NCBI GenBank assembly: GCA_027306695.1
Contig: DAHUZH010000016.1
Span: 1-42,703 of the forward strand
Length of the DNA stretch: 42,703 nucleotides
Direction of reading: 5' to 3'
From: Acidobacteriaceae bacterium
GTDB taxonomy: Bacteria > Acidobacteriota > Terriglobia > Terriglobales > Acidobacteriaceae
The first letter of the stretch is position 1; each line of letters opens with the position of its first letter. The position numbers and the translations under genes were made by a program. Under the pieces are notes generated by a model. The model searched no databases and was not told the origin of the DNA. It saw only the letters and a list, made by a program, of their open reading frames with translations. Shown here piece by piece: positions 15,517-25,660 of the stretch.

Positions 15517-18500
15517 CTAGTGAATATCGAACTGCTCAGGATGCAGGCTGGGATCGCTTTTGACGATGACGGTCTTGCCCGACATCTCTTCCATCTCCGA
15601 CAGCCAGCGGCCATTGTTGACCTTCAGTTGCTTGACGACTTCCGGGTGCACCCGTAGAAGCACGTCTCCCCGATCCAAATGGCGATGCATCTTGCGCAGT
15701 TCGATATAAATCTCATTGCATACGGTCAATGGGCCTTTCACCATGCCGGTCCCTGTACAGATGGAGCAGGGGACCGAAAGGGTGCGTTCGAGCGACTGCT
15801 TGACGCGCTTGCGAGTGATGGCCACTAGGCCGAAATCGTTGAACTGGAGGACCTTGGACGGCGCGCGGTCGGATTTCAATTCCTCTTCGAGCGCCTGCAT
15901 CACCTTGTTGCGGTTCTTACGTTCGTCCATATCGATGAAGTCGATGACGATGATTCCGCCGAGATCGCGCAGGCGAATCTGGCGAACAATCTCCGGGATG
16001 GCGTCGAGGTTGGTTTTGAGGATGGTGTCTTCGAGGCGCGCCGTTTTGCCGACGTATTTGCCGGTGTTGATGTCGATGGCCACCAGCGCTTCCGTCTGGT
16101 TGATGACGATAGAGCCGCCGGACTTGAGCCAGACTTTCGAGCGCAGGGCCTTGTTGATCTCTTCCTGGATGCCGAACTGCTCGAACAGCGGCGTCTCCTT
16201 GGTGTAGAGCTTGACCCGGCGGACCAGGGCAGGCTCGAAGCGATTCAGGAAGCGCAGCACGCGCTCGTAATCCGATTCGCTATCGACCCAGATGGCGGAG
16301 AAGTTGTCCGTGACCTGATCGCGCAGGACGCGCTCGACCAGGCTGAGATCGTGATAAATAAGAGCGGGGGGATTGGAACTGTCGGCGCGCTGCTTGATCT
16401 CCGCCCATAGCGTCAGCAGGAAGCGGATATCGGCGCGCAGGTCTTCCTCGCTGGCGTCCGCGGCGGCGGTGCGGACGATGAAGCCGCCGGCGGCCGCGCC
16501 TTTCTCGCTGAGCAGAATGTGCTTGAGGCGCTGGCGCTCTTCATCGGAGGAGATTTTGCGCGAGACGCCGACGTGGTTCACAGTCGGCATGAAGACGAGG
16601 AAGCGGCCCGGCAGCGCGATATGACTGGTGATGCGCGCGCCTTTGCGGGCGATCGGTTCCTTTGCAATCTGCACCAGGATTTCCTGATTGGGCTTCAGCA
16701 GTTCGGTAATCGCGGGCAGGTTTGAGGTCTGCGCGGTGGAGCGGCGCATGCGGCCACTACGGTCTCGACCCTGGCCCTGGCCGGAACGCTGGCGTCCGCC
16801 GCGTCCTCCGCGACGGTCGCGGTCATGGCGCGGAGACCTGGCGGGCGCGCTCGCCGCATTGGCGTCGGCATTTTCTGTAGCGCTTTCATCCGTCTCGTCG
16901 GAATCGTCGACTTCTCCCAGTTCGATTTCTCCCAATTCTCCTTCAATGCCTGTGTCCTGTTCGTCGAACTCCTCATCTTCCGTGCCGGGTTCTTCGACGA
17001 AACGAGTGCGCTGGTCGATGTGCTGGTCGCGCACCAGTTCGCTGAGCAGCCCGCTGTCCATCTGCATGTCCAGCGTCTCTTCGACGAGGTCGTCGAATTC
17101 CGCGTCGTCGAGGAGTGCGTGGGCGGCGTAGCCTTCGGACTCCTCTTCGTCGATCATCTCCTCTTCCAGATCGCCGTGGCCAGGGTCGAAGGCGTGTTGG
17201 GACTGCCCGTTCTCCGATACTTCATTTTCATCGAGCAGGTCTTCTTGGGAGTCAACGTTTTCATGCGGGCGAGGTTCGACGTGCGCGGGTGGCGCGATGG
17301 AGATAGCAGCGTCGAAAAATAGTTCCGGGGTGAATGGCTCAGGAGTAGGGACTGGCTGCGAAGGCGCGATTTCGCTGTGTGCTGTCAGGTGGTGTGCGTC
17401 TGGGTGCTGGGCCTGCTCGACAGGCGGAGTGGCCGTGACAGGGTAGTGTTCTTCCTGAGAGGCGGACGCGGAAGGTGTCTCTTCCGAGGCAGGCTCGGCG
17501 ACACTGCTCTGCCGGTAAGCGCTTGGCGTCGATGGGTCGAAGCGATAGGAAGCGGAGGCTTCGGTGGGTTTAAATTCTGGGCCTTCGAGCGGAGCGCTGG
17601 GCGTGGCGGAGGAAGCTGCCTGCTCAGGGATTGCCGTGTGTGCAATGGCCTGATCGTCATGCTGGGGCTCAGCATAAATCGTCTCGGTGTGCGCCAACTT
17701 CTGCGCATCTGTAACTTCGCCCACCTCGGCTGCCGGGGAGGAGGACGGGTGAGACGGCGACGATAGCGAAGGAGCCGGGCGGTTCTTATACCGCGAGAGC
17801 GATTCGCCGGGCAGCAGCCCGCTGCCGTCCCACGCCAGCGGCGCGACCACCATGGTCGATGGCTGGAAGGAGGGTGCGTGTGAAGCGGCGGCAGGAGTGG
17901 CCGCTTCCATCGGAGTGTGCGGAGCTGCGGAAGATGTGCGCGCAGCGGATGAAGAGCCGGGTTCGTCGCGCCGATACTTCGACAGCGACTCGCCGGGAAG
18001 CATCATGAGCGAGGGCAGGTCTTTCGGCGCACCGTGCGCTGGCGTTTCCGCAGTGTGCTCGGGCTGCTCAGGGATTAGCTCAAAGGAAATGGGCTGTTCT
18101 TCCGTAGCATTCGGTGCATGGTCCTGTTCCGAGCCGTGTTCTACCGTAGTTGCCGACGATTGGGTGGAAGGAGCGGAGCTGCCGCGTCCGCGGCGGCGTC
18201 CACGGCGTCCACGCCAGCGGCGTCCACCTGCGTCGCCACCGGCCTCTGTGTCATTGGACGAAGTTTCGCGGCGAGGCTGATTAGCGGTGTTGGCCTGCTG
18301 TTCCACTTCGGCGTTGCGCGGAGTCGAAGGAGCTGAATGTCCGCTGGCTTTGTGTCCATTGCCCTGGGATTGGCCCTGGGGAAGCGGAACGTATTCCTCG
18401 CCGTCTTCCTGTTCTTCGGCAAAGTCGGTGACGTAGAGGAATGCGTCGCGTTCGAGGCCAATATCGACAAAGGCGGACTGCATGCCGGGAAGGACGCGGG

Positions 18501-18639
18501 TAACTTTGCCTTTGTAAATGGAACCGGCGAGGGTGTATTCGTTCTCGCGCTCGTAATAGATTTCCGCAAGCTGGTCGTCTTCGACGACCGCCAGCCGGGT
18601 CTCATGCGGGGTACTGGAGATGTAGATTTCTTTTGTCAT
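15517..18639 (-). CDS. rng: Ribonuclease E/G with a very large insert in the S1 domain
   Basis: 1040 residues; endoribonuclease for mRNA decay and rRNA maturation. The S1 RNA-binding domain starts at 36-73 (AGSIYKGKVTRVLPGMQSAF) and resumes at about 641-690, with roughly 570 low-complexity residues between. The insert has Arg-rich patches at 139-152 and 609-632, an acidic stretch at 488-590, and a duplicated motif LPGESLSKYR (214-223) / LPGESLSRYK (276-285). The catalytic domain keeps both metal-binding aspartates, D856 (AIDINTG) and D900 (VIDFIDM), and the Zn-link CSIC (958-961). In E. coli RNase E the scaffold region is C-terminal; here it is internal, and may bind RNA, partners or the membrane. 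GAGG precedes ATG 18639. It lies last after rodA. Confidence 0.92.
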   Translation of the reverse strand: MTKEIYISSTPHETRLAVVEDDQLAEIYYERENEYTLAGSIYKGKVTRVLPGMQSAFVDIGLERDAFLYVTDFAEEQEDGEEYVPLPQGQSQGNGHKASGHSAPSTPRNAEVEQQANTANQPRRETSSNDTEAGGDAGGRRWRGRRGRRRGRGSSAPSTQSSATTVEHGSEQDHAPNATEEQPISFELIPEQPEHTAETPAHGAPKDLPSLMMLPGESLSKYRRDEPGSSSAARTSSAAPHTPMEAATPAAASHAPSFQPSTMVVAPLAWDGSGLLPGESLSRYKNRPAPSLSSPSHPSSSPAAEVGEVTDAQKLAHTETIYAEPQHDDQAIAHTAIPEQAASSATPSAPLEGPEFKPTEASASYRFDPSTPSAYRQSSVAEPASEETPSASASQEEHYPVTATPPVEQAQHPDAHHLTAHSEIAPSQPVPTPEPFTPELFFDAAISIAPPAHVEPRPHENVDSQEDLLDENEVSENGQSQHAFDPGHGDLEEEMIDEEESEGYAAHALLDDAEFDDLVEETLDMQMDSGLLSELVRDQHIDQRTRFVEEPGTEDEEFDEQDTGIEGELGEIELGEVDDSDETDESATENADANAASAPARSPRHDRDRRGGRGGRQRSGQGQGRDRSGRMRRSTAQTSNLPAITELLKPNQEILVQIAKEPIARKGARITSHIALPGRFLVFMPTVNHVGVSRKISSDEERQRLKHILLSEKGAAAGGFIVRTAAADASEEDLRADIRFLLTLWAEIKQRADSSNPPALIYHDLSLVERVLRDQVTDNFSAIWVDSESDYERVLRFLNRFEPALVRRVKLYTKETPLFEQFGIQEEINKALRSKVWLKSGGSIVINQTEALVAIDINTGKYVGKTARLEDTILKTNLDAIPEIVRQIRLRDLGGIIVIDFIDMDERKNRNKVMQALEEELKSDRAPSKVLQFNDFGLVAITRKRVKQSLERTLSVPCSICTGTGMVKGPLTVCNEIYIELRKMHRHLDRGDVLLRVHPEVVKQLKVNNGRWLSEMEEMSGKTVIVKSDPSLHPEQFDIH

Positions 18640-19116
18640 GCTGCCTCATTCCAAACCCGCAGCCAGCAAGGCGGCGGGGCAAAGGGTGAGGCAGGCTCCT
18701 ACGCGCTATCGTTCGCGTGTACAGCCAGGGAGGTGGATCGAGTGCATGTTTCAAAAACGTTGCGGACTGGAAACTTGCCATAAGCCAAAGGAAATAGAAC
18801 GATCCCGCCGAGGCGGAATGGCGCTGGAAGCGAAGAGTCTTGGCTGCGACGCTGAAGAATGGAGCGCAACGACATTGTGGCCACAACTTCCTCCTGCGGA
18901 GGTGGGGCCGTTTCCTGTCTGATTGTGCTGCTGCATGCGTACATTTCGACCGAGCCTGCCTGGCCGCAGTGGAAGCCTGCCGGACCAAGGGAAACTTAAA
19001 GGGAAAACTTTTTTAGAGCGTCTACTTTCGCATCCGCGCCGCGTTTGTCGGATGCGGCCGCAGGACGCGGAAATTACTAACATCTGGCGCAAAGTTCTGG
19101 CCCGCCAGGGGTAAAG
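18640..19116 (-). other. Long leader region upstream of RNase E/G gene
   Basis: This 477-bp gap has no convincing gene. On the minus strand it holds several hairpins, for example CCTCC/GGAGG near 18890-18905 and CCGCC/GGCGG near 18808-18820. The length recalls the structured leader through which E. coli RNase E limits its own mRNA, but no sequence match is claimed. An independent small RNA is possible; I recognise no 6S, RNase P or tmRNA features. Confidence 0.35.
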
Positions 19117-20211
19117 CTAGTTTACGAAGCGGCTCATACGGATATTCATTACGATGCCGAGCGCCAGAAACGTAAACAGCACCGATGAACCGCCATAACT
19201 CATTAGGGGCAAAGGAATGCCTGTGACCGGCATAATGCCGATGACCATGCCCACATTGACCGCGATCTGAAAAATCAGGACGGCCACGACCCCCATGATA
19301 ATGAATGTGCCGGGGAGGTCAGCGGCAGTTTGAGCGTTCTGTACCAAACGCATCAACAACAAAAAGTATAACAGCAGGACGAAGATCGCTCCTACCAGCC
19401 CATGCTCCTCGCAAAAGGCGGCGAAGATGAAATCGGTGTAAGGGATGGGCAGAAAGTCGCCCTGGGTCTGGGTCCCATGGGTTGCGCCCTGGCCCCAGAT
19501 GCCGCCGGAGCCGACAGCGATTAAAGATTGGCGGATCTGATAGCCGTTGCCGCGCGGGTCGGCGTCCGGCTGCATAAAACTGGTGAGGCGCTGCTTCTGG
19601 TAGGGCTTCAGCACCTTATACCAAGCGGGAACGATGGCCAGCGCGGCGGCGAGAAACAGGATGGAGGCCTGGCGGAAACTGATGCCGCCGAGAAACAGTC
19701 CGCAGAGCAATACTGGCGCGTAGGTGAGCGCCGTGCCCAGGTCGGGCTGCTTCATCACCAGCAGCATGGGCACGACGACCATGAAGATCGCCTTGAAGAT
19801 GTCTTTCCAGGTGAGGTCGCGGCCGCTGAGGTTGGTGAAGAAGCGGGCCAGCACGATGATGAGCACCAGCTTGACCCACTCCGAAGGCTGAAAGTGGATG
19901 CCGCCGGGCAGGCGAATCCAGCGCCGTCCGCCCATTACTTTCGTTCCGACGGCCAGGACGGCAACCAGCGAAACCAGACAGATGCCGTAGGCCCAGACAG
20001 CGATGTCGAGCAGGATGTGATAGTCGATCAGCGACAGGACAAACATGCTGGCGAAGCCGCCCACCAGCCAGAGGACCTGCTTTTCGTCGAAGTGGACGAA
20101 CTTGGTGTGCAGCGTGGCGCTATAGATTTCGAGCACGCTGATGACCGATAGCGCCAGGACGAAGGCGAGCAGTGTCCAGTCGAAATCTCGAAATGAAAGA
20201 AAACGGCGCAT
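19117..20211 (-). CDS. rodA: Peptidoglycan polymerase RodA (SEDS family)
   Basis: 364 residues, about ten transmembrane segments. SEDS landmarks are present: GGRRWIRLPGGIHFQPSEWVK, KQPDLGTALTY, the large periplasmic loop with GNGYQIRQSLIAVGSGG, and GIPLPLMSYGGSSV near the end. RodA is the lateral-wall glycosyltransferase that works with PBP2 (the gene just upstream) and the MreBCD scaffold. It starts 63 bp after the mrdA stop, with part of a family B repeat in that gap. Confidence 0.95.
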   Translation of the reverse strand: MRRFLSFRDFDWTLLAFVLALSVISVLEIYSATLHTKFVHFDEKQVLWLVGGFASMFVLSLIDYHILLDIAVWAYGICLVSLVAVLAVGTKVMGGRRWIRLPGGIHFQPSEWVKLVLIIVLARFFTNLSGRDLTWKDIFKAIFMVVVPMLLVMKQPDLGTALTYAPVLLCGLFLGGISFRQASILFLAAALAIVPAWYKVLKPYQKQRLTSFMQPDADPRGNGYQIRQSLIAVGSGGIWGQGATHGTQTQGDFLPIPYTDFIFAAFCEEHGLVGAIFVLLLYFLLLMRLVQNAQTAADLPGTFIIMGVVAVLIFQIAVNVGMVIGIMPVTGIPLPLMSYGGSSVLFTFLALGIVMNIRMSRFVN

Positions 20212-20263
20212 GCGTGGTTAGAGTTTCTTATAGCAAATTCACAGAGCAACCCAAGCGAATATT

Positions 20264-20310
20264 CTCTGGATTCTTCACTTCGCTACCCTCAGTTCAGAAT
20301 GACTCTCATC
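20264..20310. repeat. Family B repeat half overlapping the mrdA 3' end
   Basis: One arm of the family B repeat (CTGGATTCTTCACTTCG...TTCAGAATGACTC), otherwise found at 24255-24355 and 33467-33571. The mrdA stop codon at 20275 lies within it, so about 30 bp of repeat is translated. Confidence 0.8.
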
Positions 20311-22425
20311 CGATGCTGTGTGCGCCGGTGACGTCAACGGAAAGCTGCCAGCCTGGAGCGTAGTGCCGGGCGGCAGAGGGAATTTTGCCGCGATGCTGGC
20401 GGGAATTTTCCGCGCGCGCAGATTGTGGGTGGCGTTTGCTGGAGCCGTCCACAGCGCGGCCATTTCCATCGGTTGTGCCGGAATTTTTGGCGAGTGCAGC
20501 GCTGCGGTGGGTTTCGATTTTGGGGCTGGCGCTGGAGCGGCTGGCGAGGTTCCCGTAAGCGGTGGAACTGCATTGACCACGATATGCAGATTGTTGGCGG
20601 TACGCCGCTGCTTGTTCACGTAGGCCTCAATCACCTGCGCGGCCAGGCGCGCGCTGAAGTAGCCTTCGCCGCCGTTCTGCCATAAGACCACGACAGCAAT
20701 GTCAGGATTGCGCCGCGGCGAAACGCCGACAAACCAGGCAGTATCAAGAAGTTTAGAGCCTGCTGCGCCGAGGTTTTTTTTGTATTCATTGCTGACGGTC
20801 TGCGCCGATCCGGTTTTCCCGGCAAAGTCGATGCCATCCAGGTGCGCCATGCCCGCTGTTCCGGCGAAGGTGGTCACCTGCGCCATGGCGTCGGTGACGA
20901 TCTGCCAGTTCGCTGGATCGATGGGGACCGTCTGGTCTCCAGAACCGGGGAACTGGTCTTTGTAATACTGCTGCAAGTCTGGCGGGATCTCATTGGGAAA
21001 TACGACATGCGGACGCTTGAGCACGCCTCCCGACGCAATGCCAGCAATGGCGCGAATAAGCTGGATGGGCGTGACGGTCACGGCTCCCTGGCCGATGGCG
21101 ACAGAGATGACTTCTCCTGCATACCATTTCTGGTGATAGTTGCGCATCTTCCATTCCGGAGAAGGCATAGTGCCTGCGGCCTCATTCGGCAAGTCGATGC
21201 CGGTCTTCTGGCCAATGCCGAATTTGTGCGCCCACTCTGCGATCTTGTCGATGCCGAGTTTTTCTCCGAGGGTGTAGAAGAAAACATCGCACGACTGAAA
21301 GATGCCTTTGCTGATGTCCGTAATGCCGTGGCTTTGATGGCGGGCTGAAATCCAACACTTATAGTAGTGGCCATAGAAAACGCCGCCACCGTGACAGTCC
21401 GCCTTCAGGTTTTCCGCAATGCCCTCCTGCAGTCCGGCAATGGCTTCAATGATTTTGAAGGTCGATCCTGGCGCTAGCTGCGCCTGAATTGCCTTGTTCA
21501 ATAACGGATGCTCCGGGTCGGTGATGAGCTTGTTCCAATCATTGCGATGGATGCGGATGGCGAATTCGTTGGGATCGAAGGTGGGCCGGCTGACCATGGC
21601 GAGCACGTCGCCGGTGTGTGGATCGATGGCGACGATGGCCCCGTTGCGCGGGCCGAGCGCCTTCTCCGCTGCCTCTTGTACGTCGAGATCGATGGTGAGC
21701 TTGAGCGATTTTCCAGGGACGGACGGCTCGATGCCGAGCGCGCCGAGTTCGCGGCCATGGCTGTCAACGATGACATCGCGCGATCCATCCTGACCGCGCA
21801 GCACGGGATCGTACGACTCTTCGACGCCGGAGCGGCCAACGACATCGCCGGGTTGATAGAAGGCGTAGCGCGGATCGTCGAGCATCTCTTCCGACACTTC
21901 GCCGACGTAGCCGATCAGATGCGCGGCGAAGCCGTTGCTGGGATAGAGCCGCCGCTGTTCTTCGATGGTCTCAAGCTCCGGCAGCTCATTGCGGTGCGCG
22001 GCGATGAAGGCCTGCTCGTCGGGCGTGATGTCCTGTTGCAGCGGAATTGGCTGATACTTTGGCTGGTGCTGGAAGCGCCGCAGGACGGCGCGAAGCTGGG
22101 TTTCATCCATGTGCAGGCCCTGCGCGATGAGCGGAATGTCCGTGTCGAGATCGCGCGCCTGCTCCGGCACCAGAAAGCAGGTGACGGAGGGATAATTATC
22201 GACCAGCAGTCGCCCATCGCGGTCGAAGATTTTTCCGCGCGGAGCGAGGATGGGCACTTTGCGGATGCGGTTGGCCTCCGCCAGCGCGCGGTAATTCTGC
22301 GCTCCAAGGACCTGCAAACGCCACAGGCCGGAGACCAGAACGACGAGAACCAGCGCGATGACGTACTGCATGACCGTCAGCTTGAGGGTGGGGATCTTCT
22401 CGTCTCTGTTGGGTGCGCCAGCCAT
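20275..22425 (-). CDS. mrdA: Penicillin-binding protein 2 (class B transpeptidase)
   Basis: 716 residues from ATG 22425 (MAGAPNRDEK...); the frame stays open to 22716 but that part runs antiparallel through mreD. One membrane anchor (about 18-38), a pedestal domain (about 55-230) and the transpeptidase with S321-T-F-K324, SCD (378-380) and KTG (537-539). PBP2 crosslinks the side wall with RodA. From about residue 615 there is a ~100-residue Pro/Ala-rich C-terminal extension not seen in E. coli PBP2. Its last ten residues (ESHSELRVAK) are encoded by a family B repeat. It is part of the leftward mreBCD-mrdA-rodA cluster, 44 bp after mreD. Confidence 0.93.
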   Translation of the reverse strand: MAGAPNRDEKIPTLKLTVMQYVIALVLVVLVSGLWRLQVLGAQNYRALAEANRIRKVPILAPRGKIFDRDGRLLVDNYPSVTCFLVPEQARDLDTDIPLIAQGLHMDETQLRAVLRRFQHQPKYQPIPLQQDITPDEQAFIAAHRNELPELETIEEQRRLYPSNGFAAHLIGYVGEVSEEMLDDPRYAFYQPGDVVGRSGVEESYDPVLRGQDGSRDVIVDSHGRELGALGIEPSVPGKSLKLTIDLDVQEAAEKALGPRNGAIVAIDPHTGDVLAMVSRPTFDPNEFAIRIHRNDWNKLITDPEHPLLNKAIQAQLAPGSTFKIIEAIAGLQEGIAENLKADCHGGGVFYGHYYKCWISARHQSHGITDISKGIFQSCDVFFYTLGEKLGIDKIAEWAHKFGIGQKTGIDLPNEAAGTMPSPEWKMRNYHQKWYAGEVISVAIGQGAVTVTPIQLIRAIAGIASGGVLKRPHVVFPNEIPPDLQQYYKDQFPGSGDQTVPIDPANWQIVTDAMAQVTTFAGTAGMAHLDGIDFAGKTGSAQTVSNEYKKNLGAAGSKLLDTAWFVGVSPRRNPDIAVVVLWQNGGEGYFSARLAAQVIEAYVNKQRRTANNLHIVVNAVPPLTGTSPAAPAPAPKSKPTAALHSPKIPAQPMEMAALWTAPANATHNLRARKIPASIAAKFPLPPGTTLQAGSFPLTSPAHTASDESHSELRVAK

Positions 22426-22469
22426 GGGGATGCGGGGTGATGTCTTCAGAATACTCCGTATTGCGCGTG

Positions 22470-22991
22470 TTATTCGCGCCGCCGCAGACGGTCGAGCAGT
22501 GCGAAGAGGATGACGCCGAGCAGTGCGTTGACGATGGCGCGGATGAACTCGTGCAGCCAGTACCACTCCGCATGCATGCCCAGCAGGCTGCGCAAGATGA
22601 GCACATGCAGGATGCTGGCCAGCAGCAGGAAGGCGAAGTTCATCATCAGGCGCGTGCCGGGGTTGTCGACATCGATGCGCAGCCCGATGGATGCGGCCAG
22701 ATACCCAAGAATGCAATCGATGATGCCGTTGATGCCGAGCGGCAGATGCGTTACAGCATCTTGCAGGATGCCGATGACCAGGCCGAGCAGCGTTCCCGCA
22801 ATCGGGCTGCGCCGGGAGACGGCAAAATAAATGACCACCAGCACGGGCAGGTTCAGCACCAGGACGCTGGGAAAACGCAGCGGCAAATAGACCTGCAAAA
22901 AGATGGCGAGCAGTGGAATCAGAACGAGAACGAGCGGATGGAAGCGATGCTCCTCCATCTCTCTGCGTGAAGATTGGGGCAACAGGGCCAT
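22470..22991 (-). CDS. mreD: Rod shape-determining protein MreD
   Basis: 173 residues, five to six transmembrane segments, small and hydrophobic (FHPLVLVLIPLLAIFLQVY..., RRSPIAGTLLGLVIGILQD, GINGIIDCILGYLAASIG). Identity rests on the MreD profile and on its place between mreC (3 bp upstream) and mrdA. It links MreC and the elongasome in the inner membrane. M12 is an alternative start. Confidence 0.9.
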   Translation of the reverse strand: MALLPQSSRREMEEHRFHPLVLVLIPLLAIFLQVYLPLRFPSVLVLNLPVLVVIYFAVSRRSPIAGTLLGLVIGILQDAVTHLPLGINGIIDCILGYLAASIGLRIDVDNPGTRLMMNFAFLLLASILHVLILRSLLGMHAEWYWLHEFIRAIVNALLGVILFALLDRLRRRE

Positions 22992-22994
22992 GGC

Positions 22995-24185
22995 TTAGGG
23001 TTGTGGCTCCTGGTGAGGATTGGTCGTTTGCTTTTGTGTCGACTGCGGAGCCGCGGCTCCGTTGGTGGATGTGCTGGTTGGCGGCTGCGGAACAAATACC
23101 CGATTCGAGTCCTCTGCTCCGGGCGTAAGGTCGGCTGCCGGAGGGGTTGCGCCGGGAGTGAAGCGGTCTGGATGCAGAGAAGCTGGCGGGCGCACCGGCG
23201 GCGGAGGAGCATTGGGGTCGAGCGGTTTCCCGTCCGGGCCGAGCGGCTGCGTTACGTTCACGCCGGGCAGGCGCTGCGCCAGAATATCGGCGGCCTTTTG
23301 CTCGCTGGTGGCAATGTCCTGCTGCATGGTGGAAGGCATGGTGCTTTGCGTTTCGGTGATGACGAGAACTTCATCCAGCCGCGACAGGCTGACTGCCGGG
23401 CGAATCAGTACAGCGACGTAAGGGTTGCGTTCGGGGTCGTTCACGACACGCTCGACGGCGCCGACCGGCAGGCCGGGAGGATAGACCTGATCCCCGCCGC
23501 TGGTGACGACCGTCTCGCCGTGCTGGATGCGCTCATCCGGCAGGATGTCGATGATCTCGGTCTGTCCAGCGGTGTTGCCGCGCAGTATGCCACGCAGGCG
23601 GGTTTGCGTCAGGATGACGCCCAGGCCACTGGTGGGGTCGTTGATTTCGAGCACTTGCGATTCGTGCGGGAACACGTCGCGAGTTTTGCCGACTACGCCA
23701 TCCGGCGTGATGACGGGCATGTCGGTATGTATGCCATCGGCAGAACCTTTATCGATGTAAAGTACCCGCGACAGCTCCGTGCCGCTGGTCCCGATGACAT
23801 GTGCGGCGACGGTCTTTGAAACATAATGCTGCTGAAATGCGAAGAGCTTCTGAAGGCGCATGTCTTGGCGCGCGTTTTCCGCCAGCGACGCCTCTTCGAC
23901 GCGCATTCGATCCAGTTCCGCGTGGAGTTGTTGGTTTTGCGCGCGCACATGACGCAGGTCGAGATAGCCGTGCCATGTGTTGCTGACGCCATGGCCAGCC
24001 AGCAGAAAAATACGTTCGGCGGGAGAGATCAGAGTGATGACCCAGTAACGAATCAACCGCGTCTGTTGGGCGCCTTTACCGCCTGTGGCCGTCCGGCGCA
24101 CCTGTACGGCGAGGCCCAGCATCTGCGCCAGCACCACGGCGAGCAGGATGAGCGGATTGCGATAGCGGCTGAGAAAGGATTCCAT
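22995..24185 (-). CDS. mreC: Rod shape-determining protein MreC
   Basis: 396 residues. A short cytoplasmic N-terminus and one transmembrane segment (about 10-28), a coiled coil (about 78-120: LRHVRAQNQQLHAELDRMRVEEASL), then the double beta-barrel core typical of MreC (VLYIDKGSADGIHTDMPVI, VVGKTRDVFPHESQV, GETVVTSGGDQVYPPGLPVG). The last ~100 residues are a Pro/Gln/Thr-rich tail longer than in E. coli. It forms periplasmic fibres joining PBP2 to MreB. It sits 3 bp before mreD. Confidence 0.93.
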   Translation of the reverse strand: MESFLSRYRNPLILLAVVLAQMLGLAVQVRRTATGGKGAQQTRLIRYWVITLISPAERIFLLAGHGVSNTWHGYLDLRHVRAQNQQLHAELDRMRVEEASLAENARQDMRLQKLFAFQQHYVSKTVAAHVIGTSGTELSRVLYIDKGSADGIHTDMPVITPDGVVGKTRDVFPHESQVLEINDPTSGLGVILTQTRLRGILRGNTAGQTEIIDILPDERIQHGETVVTSGGDQVYPPGLPVGAVERVVNDPERNPYVAVLIRPAVSLSRLDEVLVITETQSTMPSTMQQDIATSEQKAADILAQRLPGVNVTQPLGPDGKPLDPNAPPPPVRPPASLHPDRFTPGATPPAADLTPGAEDSNRVFVPQPPTSTSTNGAAAPQSTQKQTTNPHQEPQP

Positions 24186-24254
24186 GCGACCGGCAAAGGG
24201 CTGCGAGGATGATACCGCGCAGTCCGGCAGAGATTATGAGGAAAACTGTAGTTC

Positions 24255-24355
24255 GTCACTCCGAGAGCAGCGAAGAATCCAGAGCATTCTCGTCGAGCCA
24301 GGATCGTCTGGATTCTTCACTTCGGTCGCTACAGCGACCTCCGTTCAGAATGACT
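24255..24355. repeat. MITE-like family B repeat between mreC and mreB
   Basis: A left arm ending GCGAAGAATCCAGA (to about 24284) and a right arm TCTGGATTCTTC (from 24307) that continues to CAGAATGACTC (24355). The arms are inverted copies about 30-50 bp long around a short unique centre. The right arm has an extra inner hairpin GGTCGCT/AGCGACC. A second full copy is at 33467-33571 and a half copy at 20264-20310. It occupies most of the 207-bp gap within the mre operon. Confidence 0.85.
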
Positions 24356-24392
24356 CGACGGACATGTATGTATTTAGACAAGCGTTGAAAAA

Positions 24393-25487
<1,095 letters not shown>

Positions 25488-25549
25488 CTAGCTCCCATTG
25501 TAAGGCCATGTGCGCTTAGGTCGCGCAGCTATCGCAAGGAAGGAAGCCT

Positions 25550-25580
25550 AGGAGGTATTTATATGGGAATCCCCGCCTGA
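25550..25580 (+). other. Five-codon mini-ORF with consensus ribosome site, or mreB promoter
   Basis: AGGAGG at 25550-25555 is followed seven bases later by ATG and the short frame MGIPA-stop (25563-25580), 80 bp before the aldehyde dehydrogenase start. It could be a leader peptide. On the other strand the same bases read CATATAAAT, a plausible -10 box for mreB, so the match may be incidental. Confidence 0.3.
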
Positions 25581-25660
25581 GAAAGTCTTAGGCGCGGCAT
25601 TTACGGTATTCTCTATCGTTCGAGTGTCGCAGGAATCTGAGAAAATCTAGAGTGAACGCT

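Noticed and set aside
18640-19116. 6S RNA or a 128-codon protein in the RNase E/G leader
   Set aside because: No 6S-like central bubble with long closing stem could be traced, and the frame is Arg/Ser-rich with no ribosome site.
22426-22716. N-terminal extension of PBP2 to 22716
   Set aside because: Would overlap most of the mreD C-terminal half in another frame; the residues are low-complexity, and the PBP2 fold begins at MAGAPNRD.
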